A stretch of DNA of 64,000 nt from a bacterium (GCA_028277985.1 JANQFG010000277.1:80272-144271); one strand, 5' to 3'. Shown: positions 40,866 through 48,767, numbered from the stretch's first letter. Made by a program: numbers and translations. The notes: a model not told the origin generated them from the sequence alone.

Positions 40866-42263
40866 TTAACCCGTTTCCTTTGGCTCTTCTCTATTCTTGT
40901 CGGGGGGAGTCGTGTAGTCGAGTCCCATCCGTTTCATCTTTCGCCAGAGCGTGGTGCGGTCCATGCCCAGTTCCTGGGCTGCGCGCTTCCGGCTCCATTG
41001 GTTGCGCACCAGCACGGCCAGGATCGCTTCCTTTTCTTGGTTGGAAGGGTCTTCTCCGCCTCGCGTCTGTGCCTCGCGAGAGCCGCCGCCGGATCTTCCC
41101 TCCCCGATGAGCCGACGAGGAAGGTCTCTCGTCATGAGGGTCTTCCCTTTGGCCGCCTTATAGGCTTCCTCCAGGAGCTCCCTCAATTCGCTCAGATTAC
41201 CGGCAAAGGGGTAATCCTGAAGAACAAGCGAGGCCTTCTCGTCTATGTCGTGTACCTCCTTTCCCTTTTCCAGGCTCAGTTGCCAGAGGATATCCCTTGC
41301 CAGGAACGGGATGTCCTCCTTCCGTTCGCGCAAGGGCGGCGCGTAAACCTTGAAGACATTCAGACAATAGTAGAGGTTCTCTCTGAAGGTGCCTTCCTTG
41401 ACCTTGGTTTCCAGATCGGTTTCCGTTGAGGCAATCAGGCGAATGTCCAGTTCCACAGCCGATTCGGCACCCACCGGGAGGTACACACCCTTTTCCATGG
41501 CCCTGAAGAAACCGACTTGAAGCGGATAAGGCAGGTCTTCGATGCCCTCCATGAAGACCGTGCCCAGGTGTGCCCTTTCCAGCAGACCCTTCTTTCGGGG
41601 GCCTTCCCGGTCGTCCAACTCCAGGTCAGGCCCCAGAAGCTCCTTCGTGAGGCTCTCCTCGCTTCTCCCCTTGCAGGAGACGTGGAAGAACGGTCCCTCC
41701 GCCCGGTCGCTGAGACTGTGTATGGCTTTTGCCAATAACCTCTTCCCGGTGCCCGGCTCTCCCTGAAGAAGGACCGGGGAGTCGCCCTTGGCGAGGTCGG
41801 GAAGGATTTCGAGCACCTGCGTGAGTCGACGGTCCTTGCCGATCTTTTTCCGAAGCTCGAAGAGAACGAGTTCCTCCTGCACCTCTTCGTTGGGTCGGTC
41901 GATTACGTGAAACGTCTGCAACCCCCCGACGATCGCACCCACGTCGTCCCGCAAAGGCGAGGTCTGAATGCGAATGGACAGGGGCTTGTTGGAGCGATCC
42001 AGTACGTTGACCTGGTGGTCGAATGATTCCTTACCGGTGGTCATGGATCGCTTGATAGAGCACGTGGACTGGCAGATTTCCGGCCGAAACACCTCGTAGC
42101 AGGTCTTGCCTACTGCCTGCTGTCGGCTGTAGCCGGTGATCTCTTCCGCCTTCTGGTTGAAATAGGTGATCCTGCAGTCCTGGCCGATCGCAAAGACCCC
42201 TTCCGGGATGTTCTCGAGAATCTGCAGGGGATTCATTGTCTTGCTCATTCGCGAAAACCGCAT
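40866..42263 (-). CDS. PAS-containing enhancer-binding protein with degenerate AAA+ domain
   Basis: 465 residues from the ATG at 42263, chosen because the -24/-12 promoter predicts a transcript start near 42283. An N-terminal PAS domain carries CYEVFRPEICQSTC. The AAA+ domain keeps Walker A (GEPGTGKRLLAKAIH) but has lost the sigma-54-contacting GAFTGA loop (LLGPDLELDDREGPRKKG stands in its place). Walker B reads TVFMEGIEDLP instead of LFLDEIGDLP. The Fis-type HTH is intact (RAAQELGMDRTTLWRKMKRM). It should bind DNA but probably cannot activate sigma-54; a repressor or modulator of its own operon is the likely role. The two redox genes follow in the same operon. Confidence 0.85.
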   Translation of the reverse strand: MRFSRMSKTMNPLQILENIPEGVFAIGQDCRITYFNQKAEEITGYSRQQAVGKTCYEVFRPEICQSTCSIKRSMTTGKESFDHQVNVLDRSNKPLSIRIQTSPLRDDVGAIVGGLQTFHVIDRPNEEVQEELVLFELRKKIGKDRRLTQVLEILPDLAKGDSPVLLQGEPGTGKRLLAKAIHSLSDRAEGPFFHVSCKGRSEESLTKELLGPDLELDDREGPRKKGLLERAHLGTVFMEGIEDLPYPLQVGFFRAMEKGVYLPVGAESAVELDIRLIASTETDLETKVKEGTFRENLYYCLNVFKVYAPPLRERKEDIPFLARDILWQLSLEKGKEVHDIDEKASLVLQDYPFAGNLSELRELLEEAYKAAKGKTLMTRDLPRRLIGEGRSGGGSREAQTRGGEDPSNQEKEAILAVLVRNQWSRKRAAQELGMDRTTLWRKMKRMGLDYTTPPDKNREEPKETG

Positions 42264-42292
42264 CGTTGTTTCCGGTGGAAGGGATGCAACAG

Positions 42293-42308
42293 AGCAAGAA
42301 GGATGCCA
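42293..42308 (-). promoter_or_regulatory. Sigma-54 (-24/-12) promoter of the degenerate-EBP redox operon
   Basis: On the minus strand TGGCATCCTTCTTGCT, matching TGGCAC-N5-TTGCW with correct GG-to-GC spacing. The transcript would start near 42283 and cover the genes down to 38261. Confidence 0.78.
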
Positions 42309-42398
42309 GACGGGATGCAACGTTATTTTTTCTATGGTATTGGACAAGTTAGGCCGATTCATGCCGCATGGAGGTTCCATGGGAAGTTGCCGGGTTGT

Positions 42399-42493
42399 TG
42401 AAACAAAATGAAACATTTGGGTGATCTTCCCCTTGTAACGCGCTTCTGTGCGCCGTTTGAAACAAAACGAAACATTAGAAACAAAACGTTTCG
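42399..42493. promoter_or_regulatory. Array of GAAAC/GTTTC upstream activating sites
   Basis: TGAAACAAAATGAAACA (42399-42415), TGAAACAAAACGAAACA (42458-42474) and GAAACAAAACGTTTC (42478-42492). The first two are direct pairs of GAAAC half-sites ten bases apart; the third is the inverted form. They lie about 115-210 bases upstream of the predicted sigma-54 start, the usual enhancer position, and just after the end of the intact EBP gene. Confidence 0.7.
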
Positions 42494-42507
42494 GGAAGCA
42501 GAAGCTT

Positions 42508-43893
42508 TCAAGATGCGATCTGAAACTTTCGGAGCTTTCTCCAGAGGGTGGTCCGGCTGATCCCCAGTGCTGAGGCAGTCGCCTGGCGGTTCCACCGGTT
42601 CGCCTTGAGCGCCAGGAGGAGTTCTTCTCGTTCCATCTGCCTGGGTTCGTCTACGGGGGTGGTCGCTTCCCTGGGTGGAGGTGCCTCTTCCTTGTTTCGA
42701 AGCAAGTAGAGCGGGAAATGGCGAGGCTCGATCTGAGAGCTCTTGCATACGATCGTTGCGTATTCAAGGATGTTCTCCAACTCCCGTATGTTGCCCGGGT
42801 AATCATACCCCAGTAATACCTCTTCTGCAGCGGACGACAGCCCGTTGATGCCTTTCTGACGTTTGAGATTCAGTCTCTTCAAGAAATGCCTTATGAGCAG
42901 CTGGATGTCCTCCCTTCGCTGACGCAGGGGCGGGACCTCGATCTGCACCACGTTGATCCTGTAAAAGAGATCCTCTCGGAATCGACCCTTCCGGATCTGC
43001 TCGAACAGCTCCTTGTTCGTTGCCGTGATGATGCGTACGTCCGCCTTGAGCGTCTCTGTGCTTCCGAGGGGCTGGTACTCTCCGTTTTCAAGCACGCGCA
43101 GAAGCTTCACCTGTATATCCAGTGGGAGGTCCCCGATTTCGTCGAGGAACAGGGTCCCCCCTTCTGCGAGGGCGAAACGGCCCGGCTTGTGGTGTCTGGC
43201 GTCGGTGAAGGCACCCTTTCGATATCCGAAGAGCTCCGACTCGATCAGGGTCTCCGGGAGGGCGCCGCAGTTGACGGCGATGAAAGGGCCTTCTTTTCTT
43301 CTGCTCAGCTCGTGAATGGCCCGCGCGAGGAGCTCCTTCCCCGTGCCGCTCTCCCCACTCAACAGGATCGGAGAATCGCTCAGGGCGAGGTCCTTCAGAT
43401 GTCTCAGAATGGCGAGCATGCGGGCGTTGTTCGTTACGATGTTCTTGAAAGAGTACCGTTCCTCGGTCTCCATCTGGTAGGCCTTGATGATGGACAGATC
43501 GCGGAACGTCTCCACGGCTCCCACAATCTTCCCTTCTTTGTCCTTGATCGGGGCCGTGCTCACCGATACGGGGATCTGCCTCCCCCACTTGCTCGTGATG
43601 ACTACCTCGAGATTCGAGATGTTCTTTTTCTGCCGCAAGGTCTGATCGAGGGGACAGGCGTCTGTTCCGCAAAGATCGGTCTGGAAGATGCTTCGACAGG
43701 GCCTACCGAGCACCTCTTCCTTGCTGTACCCCGTAATCTGTTCTGCGGCGCGGTTGAACCAGGCGATCATCCCGTCCTTGTCCATCGTAATGATGCCGTC
43801 GACCACGTGGTCCAGGATCGTGCGGCAGGGCGCTGGACATTCCTTTTCCATGCAGTTCAACGCGTTTTCGAAGCAGTAGGCCGTGTTGTTCAC
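42508..43893 (-). CDS. Sigma-54-dependent PAS regulator (intact enhancer-binding protein)
   Basis: 461 residues from the GTG at 43893, which has AGGAGAGGGG upstream; longer TTG/ATG starts lack one. N-terminal PAS domain (about 25-140) with CRSIFQTDLCGTDACPL; AAA+ domain with Walker A GESGTGKE (about 178), GAFTDA (about 227, a common variant of GAFTGA) and Walker B GTLFLDEIGDLP; Fis-type HTH at the end (RQATASALGISRTTLWRKLRKFQ). It likely senses redox or a small ligand through PAS and activates the sigma-54 promoter at 42293 via the GAAAC array. Confidence 0.92.
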   Translation of the reverse strand: MNNTAYCFENALNCMEKECPAPCRTILDHVVDGIITMDKDGMIAWFNRAAEQITGYSKEEVLGRPCRSIFQTDLCGTDACPLDQTLRQKKNISNLEVVITSKWGRQIPVSVSTAPIKDKEGKIVGAVETFRDLSIIKAYQMETEERYSFKNIVTNNARMLAILRHLKDLALSDSPILLSGESGTGKELLARAIHELSRRKEGPFIAVNCGALPETLIESELFGYRKGAFTDARHHKPGRFALAEGGTLFLDEIGDLPLDIQVKLLRVLENGEYQPLGSTETLKADVRIITATNKELFEQIRKGRFREDLFYRINVVQIEVPPLRQRREDIQLLIRHFLKRLNLKRQKGINGLSSAAEEVLLGYDYPGNIRELENILEYATIVCKSSQIEPRHFPLYLLRNKEEAPPPREATTPVDEPRQMEREELLLALKANRWNRQATASALGISRTTLWRKLRKFQIAS

Positions 43894-43962
43894 AGCGGGT
43901 CCCCTCTCCTGAGCAACGATTTGTCGTCCCATATGATACAAAATGAATCAAAATGTTGCAAC

Positions 43963-44106
43963 CCCGGTCACTGTATCAAAATTCCGTCTTCTTGGGCGAC
44001 GTCGCCCCCCCTCTCTACTCTCCAGTGTAACGCACTAAGGCTTCTGCTGAGGTATTGTGCGAGCAAAGTCGCCCTGCGAAGACGGAATTTTGATACAGTG
44101 ACCGGG
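43963..44106. repeat. Palindromic element A (29-bp perfect arms around an 86-bp core)
   Basis: The arms 43963-43991 and 44078-44106 are perfect inverted repeats (outer end CCCGGTCACTGTATC). The core contains the 14-bp palindrome GGGCGACGTCGCCC, the segment TCTGCTGAG and GAGCAAAGTCGCCC. The same core occurs reversed in element B with different arms. Confidence 0.88.
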
Positions 44107-44267
44107 CGAGAGGCCCCGCCCCACCTCCCACGGTTTGCTTCGTCGCCCCCGCCTTCCATGGGTGGCCGTAAGGTTGGCCCAGCGTCCTGTTCTGTCTGGA
44201 GGCCCCTCCCCGCGCACCGGGATAGCTGCTGGTGCGAGAAAAGCCTTCGGAATCACTGTCTTCAATC

Positions 44268-44325
44268 GGGGACAGCCACTCAATAACACGCTTCCTCGTT
44301 TTCGTATTAATTGGTGGCTGTCCCC
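44268..44325. repeat. GGGGACAGCCAC REP-like palindrome
   Basis: GGGGACAGCCAC (44268-44279) pairs with GTGGCTGTCCCC (44314-44325). Inside, CAATAACACG and CGTATTAATTG are imperfectly complementary. This looks like the REP palindromes mobilised by RAYT-type transposases elsewhere; no transposase gene is in the window. Confidence 0.75.
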
Positions 44326-44462
44326 AGTTTCTCCAGTTTCTCAGTTTCTGGTGCCCAGTTTCTGCTGCTGCAGGTAGAGGGGTCGAGTGGGGATCTGCGA
44401 CGCGAGATTGGCGGGTTCTTACGAGAATTCTTGTCGGAGTACCCCGAAAGCGGTCAAGGGTC

Positions 44463-44617
44463 TCAGTGTAGCCCATGGGGTCGATAAACGATTTGCGCCG
44501 GGCGACTTTGCTCGCACAGTATCTCAGCAGAGGCCTTCGCGGACTACAGGGGAGAGTAGAAACGGGGGGGCGACGTCGCCCAAGCAAACCGTTTATCGAC
44601 CCCATGGGCTACACTGA
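44463..44617. repeat. Palindromic element B (33-bp arms, same core as A in reverse)
   Basis: The arms 44463-44495 and 44585-44617 are inverted repeats with one mismatch (outer end TCAGTGTAGCCCATGGGG). The 89-bp core is homologous to that of element A in the opposite orientation, again with GGGCGACGTCGCC, TCTCAGCAGA and GGGCGACTTTGCTCGCAC. Confidence 0.87.
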
Positions 44618-44666
44618 AGAGCAGAATCCTTCTGGGGACGGCAAGCGTTGTTTCGAGCTAGCCCGC

Positions 44667-45668
44667 TTACGAGTCTTCTTCGATCATCTCCACCGATTCC
44701 TCTGCAACCTCTGCAACGTTCGGGTCCGGGTCCTTGCAGAGCTTCTTCAGTGCGGGCAGCGCTTTCGGATCCCCTATCTTGCCGAGCAGATCGGCGATGT
44801 CCCCACGCACCGAGGCATGCTCTGACTCGAGGTAGGGGAGAAGAGGGTCGACAAGTCGATCGAGACACCTCGGATCCGTTTCGAGCGCTTCCTCCATGGC
44901 GACGAGCAGGGCGATTCGTTCCTCGAAGGTGGATTCCCCCAGGTCGCTGGCCAGGAAACTGGGGTCGCCACCCCCTGCAATCCACTCTGCCGCCTCCAGG
45001 GCGCCCCCACCCTCTTTGATCTGTTTTCGGATCTTCTCGTGAAGAATCGATGTGGAATCCGCAGAGCCGAGGATCGAGGACAGCTTCTCCTCATCCAGGC
45101 CGCCTACGTAGCGTAGTTCCTGATCGATCAGGAGGGTCGGTACCGACTGTACGTTGTGCTGCTCCGCCAGGTCGGTGTGGAGCATCGCCTCGAATAGATG
45201 TGCCGACAGATTCGGCAGCTTCCTGGCAAGCGCATGAACCGTACGGACTGCGTGTGGGCAATTGGGGCAATGAGCGGAAACGAAGAGTAGCATCTCGTGG
45301 GGCGGTCCCGATTCCCCGGGCCCTGCCGAACCGGCCTTCTCGGGGGCTGCTTCAGAAGCAGCGTCCCAGAGCAAATCTCGGAACACGGGTAGCTCCGGGC
45401 CTTCAGGCACGAAGTGATAGTGGACATGGGAGGAGGATCTCGTGGTCAGGGAGAGGGAAGGCAGGAAAGGCTGATCTCCGCCCTCCTCGGTTTCAAAGAC
45501 AAGTCGGCCTCGTGCCTCTTTGGTGAGCGCCTCCACCCAGCCCTCCATTGCCTGGCGAGCCTTCTCCTCGCCGCCGTGGTGGTGCTGCAACGTCAGTGTC
45601 TCCGGCAGGGAGGAGAACGGCCCGTCTCGATCGAGGCCGTTGGGCGCGGATGTGTCGGGAGTTTTCAT
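44667..45668 (-). CDS. Thioredoxin-fold (glutaredoxin-like) protein with C-terminal HEAT repeats
   Basis: 333 residues. The middle (about 120-205) is a thioredoxin fold with active site SAHCPNCPHAV and the cis-proline segment VQSVPTLLIDQ. The last 100 residues form HEAT-like helices ending GDIADLLGKIGDPKALPALK and KDPDPNVAEVA. The N-terminal 110 residues look like a second, cysteine-free thioredoxin-like half. AGGTGA precedes the ATG. A cytoplasmic disulfide reductase or redox adaptor is suggested; partners unknown. The neighbouring CCG-domain proteins make a disulfide link attractive but unproven. Confidence 0.8.
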   Translation of the reverse strand: MKTPDTSAPNGLDRDGPFSSLPETLTLQHHHGGEEKARQAMEGWVEALTKEARGRLVFETEEGGDQPFLPSLSLTTRSSSHVHYHFVPEGPELPVFRDLLWDAASEAAPEKAGSAGPGESGPPHEMLLFVSAHCPNCPHAVRTVHALARKLPNLSAHLFEAMLHTDLAEQHNVQSVPTLLIDQELRYVGGLDEEKLSSILGSADSTSILHEKIRKQIKEGGGALEAAEWIAGGGDPSFLASDLGESTFEERIALLVAMEEALETDPRCLDRLVDPLLPYLESEHASVRGDIADLLGKIGDPKALPALKKLCKDPDPNVAEVAEESVEMIEEDS

Positions 45669-45720
45669 CTGTTCACCTGTGCGTTCTTTGTGTGGGACCT
45701 TGAATCATGTCGGGATAGGA

Positions 45721-46356
45721 TCAGAAGTCCGTCGTGACGCGGCCTGCCAGGCCGCGGAGGTGACACGTGTCGTTCACGAGCCGGCAGATCCACTTTCCAT
45801 CCTGATAAACGAATTCGTTCAGGGCGGCCGTGTCCTGCCCGATCTCCCAGAAATGGGAATCATCGAGTCCCAGAAGCGCGGCGATCAGGACCTTGTTCAC
45901 CACCCTGTGTGCGGCGAGGAGCACAGTCTGTTCCGGGTGCCTTGCCGCCACCTCCTCTGCCGTTGCGAGGCACCTCTTTCTGACGGCGTCGAGCCCTTCT
46001 CCCCCGGGGAACACGACCGTGTGTGGAGCCTCCCGCCAATGTCGATAGAGCTCCGGGTAAGTCTCTCTGACTTCTTCGTTCGGCTTCCCTTGCCACTCGC
46101 CATAGTTCAGGTCGGTAAGGCCGTCGTGCTTCTGAACCGCGAGTCCGTGGGGTCTCAGGATGATCTCGGCGGTTTCTACGGCCCGGCTCAATGGACTGGT
46201 GTAGGCCGCATGGAAAGTCTCTGTCTCGAGCCAATCCCGGGCACAGGCGGCCTCCTTCCTACCCTGTTCATCAAGGGGGATGTCTACCGTTCCTCTGAAG
46301 CGTTGGTCTTTGTTCCATTCGGTTCGACCGTGGCGAACCAGGAGGATCCTTGTCAC
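45721..46356 (-). CDS. Histidine phosphatase (phosphoglycerate mutase) family protein
   Basis: 211 residues from the GTG at 46356, where the fold begins (TRILLVRHGRTEWN). The catalytic His is in RHG; the second conserved His is in LLAAHRVVNKVL. YTSPLSRAVETAEII and DLNYGEWQGKP match the cobC/PhoE-like branch. Likely a small-molecule phosphatase (for instance alpha-ribazole phosphate); specificity is not certain. In-frame ATGs at 46398/46401 are alternative starts. Confidence 0.87.
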   Translation of the reverse strand: MTRILLVRHGRTEWNKDQRFRGTVDIPLDEQGRKEAACARDWLETETFHAAYTSPLSRAVETAEIILRPHGLAVQKHDGLTDLNYGEWQGKPNEEVRETYPELYRHWREAPHTVVFPGGEGLDAVRKRCLATAEEVAARHPEQTVLLAAHRVVNKVLIAALLGLDDSHFWEIGQDTAALNEFVYQDGKWICRLVNDTCHLRGLAGRVTTDF

Positions 46357-46472
46357 GAGAAAACCCACTCCCTTACCGGCTGTAGGTACCCACCTCATCA
46401 TGGCCGTTCCATGACCGCTCAACTTACCCCGAGAAGGGCTGCATTGCAACCGGATCGACCGCTCCTGGAATC

Positions 46473-46501
46473 TTGACTTTTTGAAAAAATTGTGTTAAAT
46501 T
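46473..46501 (+). promoter_or_regulatory. Sigma-70-like promoter of the PocR-domain gene
   Basis: TTGACT (46473-46478), 17-base spacer, TAAATT (46496-46501). A short inverted repeat TACC-5-GGTA (46509-46521) covers the predicted start and may be an operator. Confidence 0.62.
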
Positions 46502-46636
46502 AATAACTTACCACATCGGTAGGATACAATTTCCTCTTCCCGACCCACCCTGGAAGTGACTTCCTCCGATCCGAAACCAACCCTCGAAAAAGAGGATGAC
46601 CTAGGAGAACGCCACGCGTTCCACGAGGAGATGAAA

Positions 46637-47125
46637 ATGAGCCCACTGGACCTGATGAGCAAGGAAGATTGGTTGGGGATTCTTTCTCGCATTGCCCAGG
46701 AAACCGGAATGACGGCAACCCTCACCGACGACAAGGGCAATCACATTCTCGAAGAGCAGGGGCAGAGATACCCCCTGTGCCTGAAGATCAGGGAGAAGAA
46801 GGCTTCCCGAACCTTTATCTGCAGCCAGACGAATGTGGCCATGCTCGAGGAGGTGAAGCGAACCCGGAGGCCGTTGATCGGTGAATGCGAGGCCGGACTG
46901 TTGCGCATGGTCGTACCGATCTTGAGCGACGGCAACCTGATCGGTCAGGTAACGGCCTGCGGGCTTGTTGCAAAGGAAGAGGAAGAGGTCGATCCCTTCC
47001 TGATTGCCAAGCAGGTGGGCGCGAGCGAAGGGGAGGTGGAGGATCTGGCCACCCTCACGCCGACCGTGTGCAAAGGGGATGTCGAAGGGGTAGCAGCAGG
47101 GCTTCATACCGAGCTCAACGCCTAG
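46637..47125 (+). CDS. Stand-alone PocR sensory-domain protein
   Basis: 162 residues from the ATG at 46637 (GAGGAG six bases upstream); an in-frame GTG at 46556 lacks a proper site. The sequence YPLCLKIREKKASRTFICSQ, then GECEAGLLRMVVPI and GQVTACGLV, is a PocR domain, a PAS-like ligand sensor with conserved cysteines first known from the propanediol regulator PocR. No DNA-binding or output domain is attached. It precedes the CCG Fe-S gene at 47399 and may regulate or bind to it. Confidence 0.82.
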   Translation: MSPLDLMSKEDWLGILSRIAQETGMTATLTDDKGNHILEEQGQRYPLCLKIREKKASRTFICSQTNVAMLEEVKRTRRPLIGECEAGLLRMVVPILSDGNLIGQVTACGLVAKEEEEVDPFLIAKQVGASEGEVEDLATLTPTVCKGDVEGVAAGLHTELNA

Positions 47126-47130
47126 ATGGT

Positions 47131-47305
47131 GGGGCAGGCCTAACGGGCTGTTGCCCAGAAGGGATCCCGTTGAGAATGCGGTTCTGAGTTCGGGGACAGC
47201 CACCGATCTCTGCCGTTTGCGCCGGTATTCCAGGGGAGATCGGTGGCTGTCCCCGAACTCTGCCGGGTCAAAGACTTTGGGCAACAGCCCGTTAGGCCTG
47301 ACCCC
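47131..47305. repeat. Nested palindromic element C
   Basis: Outer arms 47135-47157 and 47278-47300 (CAGGCCTAACGGGCTGTTGC and on) are perfect inverted repeats. Inner arms 47188-47210 and 47236-47258 (GTTCGGGGACAGCCACCGAT and on) are also perfect, 23 bp. The inner arms carry the GGGGACAGCCAC motif of the palindrome at 44268. Confidence 0.88.
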
Positions 47306-47398
47306 ATGTGTCCGTCGGCTTTCCAAGTTGATTGCGCCACCATGTCTCGCTATGCTACAGGGAACACGAGAATTCAAGAAGCCCTTCGGAGACATGAC

Positions 47399-48721
47399 AT
47401 GGACAAGACCATAGAGAGCCAGGCAGCCGTGGACGAAACCCCATCCCCCGAGAATGCGCAGAAGATGCTTGGTGCGCTGAAGCAGGAACCGGACGCGAAG
47501 CACGCCTACTTCATGAGAGATGCCTGCGTGCATTGCGGGCTCTGTGCCGAGTCCTGTCATTACTATCTCTCCACCGGAGATCCGGAACTGATCCCGGCGG
47601 TCAAGGTCGAGAAGCTGACCCGGACGCTTCCCGGCGGAGGCCTCCGGGCCCTGCTCCCGTTCGGCAGGAAGGGAGATCTGTCGAGCGCCGATCAAAGAGA
47701 GGCCCTCTTCGGAGCCGCTTTTCAGGACTGCAGTCTATGCGGCCGGTGTACTCTGAGCTGCCCCGTGGGTCTCAGCACCAGGCGCGCCATGTATGCTGCG
47801 CGCACCATGTTTGCGAGCATCGGAGACCTGCCTCCCGGGCTGAGCGACCCTGTGGAGACCGCCCTCGAGATCGGCAACTATATCGATATGAGTACCGAGG
47901 ACTTCGTAGAGAACATCGAGTGGATCGCCGAGGAAGTGGAGGAGGAGATCGAGGTCGAAGGCTTTACGGCTCCCATCGACAAGGAGGGGGCCGAATGGCT
48001 CTACGTTCCCCATCCCTTGGAAGCCCGTGATTACCCCATGCTGTTGATGGCGGTCGTCAAGATCCTGCACGCGGCGGGTGAGGACTATACCTTCTCATCC
48101 CACGCATACGATACGGCCAATTATGCCTTCTACCAGGGCAACAGGGACAACACCCGTCGAATCGTCAGGCGCGTGCTCGAGGGGAAGGAGAAGCTCGGTG
48201 CCAAAGGGATCGTACAATCCCCTTGCGGACATGGATACCGCGTGATGCGTCACGAGGCCGAAGGCCTGCTCGGCCAATCTCTGGATTTTCCGATCCAGAC
48301 CTTCTCCCAGATGCTGGACCGCTTCATTCGCGAAGGGCGAATCGAACTGAATCGGGACGCCGTGGAGGGACCGTTCACCTACCACGACCCGTGCAACATC
48401 GGACGAATGGGCGGCGTGATCGACGAGCCCAGAAGGGTCATCCAGGCGGCGACCTCCCAGTTCGTGGAGATGGAGCCCCATGGGGTATGGAACCTCTGCT
48501 GCGGTGGTGGCGGCGGCTTGGCTGCCACCGCGGATTACGGACAGAAGCGTATCCAGGTCGGTAAGGCGAAGGCGGATCAGATCCGCGAAACAGGGGCCAA
48601 GATCGTTGTCACCAACTGCTACAACTGCATGACCCAGATACGCGAGCTCAACAAGGCGTACGAGCTGGGTATCGAAGTGAAGAGCATCGTGGAGCTGATC
48701 GGCGATTCGTTGAAGATCTAA
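47399..48721 (+). CDS. CCG-domain iron-sulfur protein (TmcB/HdrD-like), second paralogue
   Basis: 440 residues from the ATG at 47399 (GGAG seven bases upstream). Two 4Fe-4S sites, CVHCGLCAESCHYY and CSLCGRCTLSCPVG, then CCG-type motifs SPCGHGYRV, HDPCNIGRMG, NLCCGGGGGL and TNCYNCMTQ. The layout matches the proteins at 50852 and 57032. No membrane partner is adjacent; the nearest is at 50085, so it may share that subunit. It follows the PocR-domain gene by 273 bp, most of which is palindromic element C. Confidence 0.88.
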   Translation: MDKTIESQAAVDETPSPENAQKMLGALKQEPDAKHAYFMRDACVHCGLCAESCHYYLSTGDPELIPAVKVEKLTRTLPGGGLRALLPFGRKGDLSSADQREALFGAAFQDCSLCGRCTLSCPVGLSTRRAMYAARTMFASIGDLPPGLSDPVETALEIGNYIDMSTEDFVENIEWIAEEVEEEIEVEGFTAPIDKEGAEWLYVPHPLEARDYPMLLMAVVKILHAAGEDYTFSSHAYDTANYAFYQGNRDNTRRIVRRVLEGKEKLGAKGIVQSPCGHGYRVMRHEAEGLLGQSLDFPIQTFSQMLDRFIREGRIELNRDAVEGPFTYHDPCNIGRMGGVIDEPRRVIQAATSQFVEMEPHGVWNLCCGGGGGLAATADYGQKRIQVGKAKADQIRETGAKIVVTNCYNCMTQIRELNKAYELGIEVKSIVELIGDSLKI

Positions 48722-48767
48722 TCGCCCCCCGCCTTTTCCGCTCGTCTTCCCCTGCCTCTGCGTAGTC

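Larger units (their letters stand above)
43894..44666. other. 773-bp intergenic region rich in palindromic elements
   Basis: No gene is supported. Besides the three palindromes listed separately, there is a diverged partial third copy of the shared core near 44138-44165 (ACGGTTTGCTT followed by CGTCGCCCCCGCC). A CAGTTTCT-type microrepeat lies at 44326-44370. The first 60 bases hold TGATACAAAATGAATCAAAA (about 43934-43953), which may be the operator of the regulator gene. Confidence 0.65.

Noticed and set aside
47131..47305. Integron attC site, because of GCCTAAC and GTTAGGC at the outer arms
   Set aside because: The arms are perfectly paired with no extrahelical bases, the inner part is a REP palindrome, and there is no cassette array or integrase.
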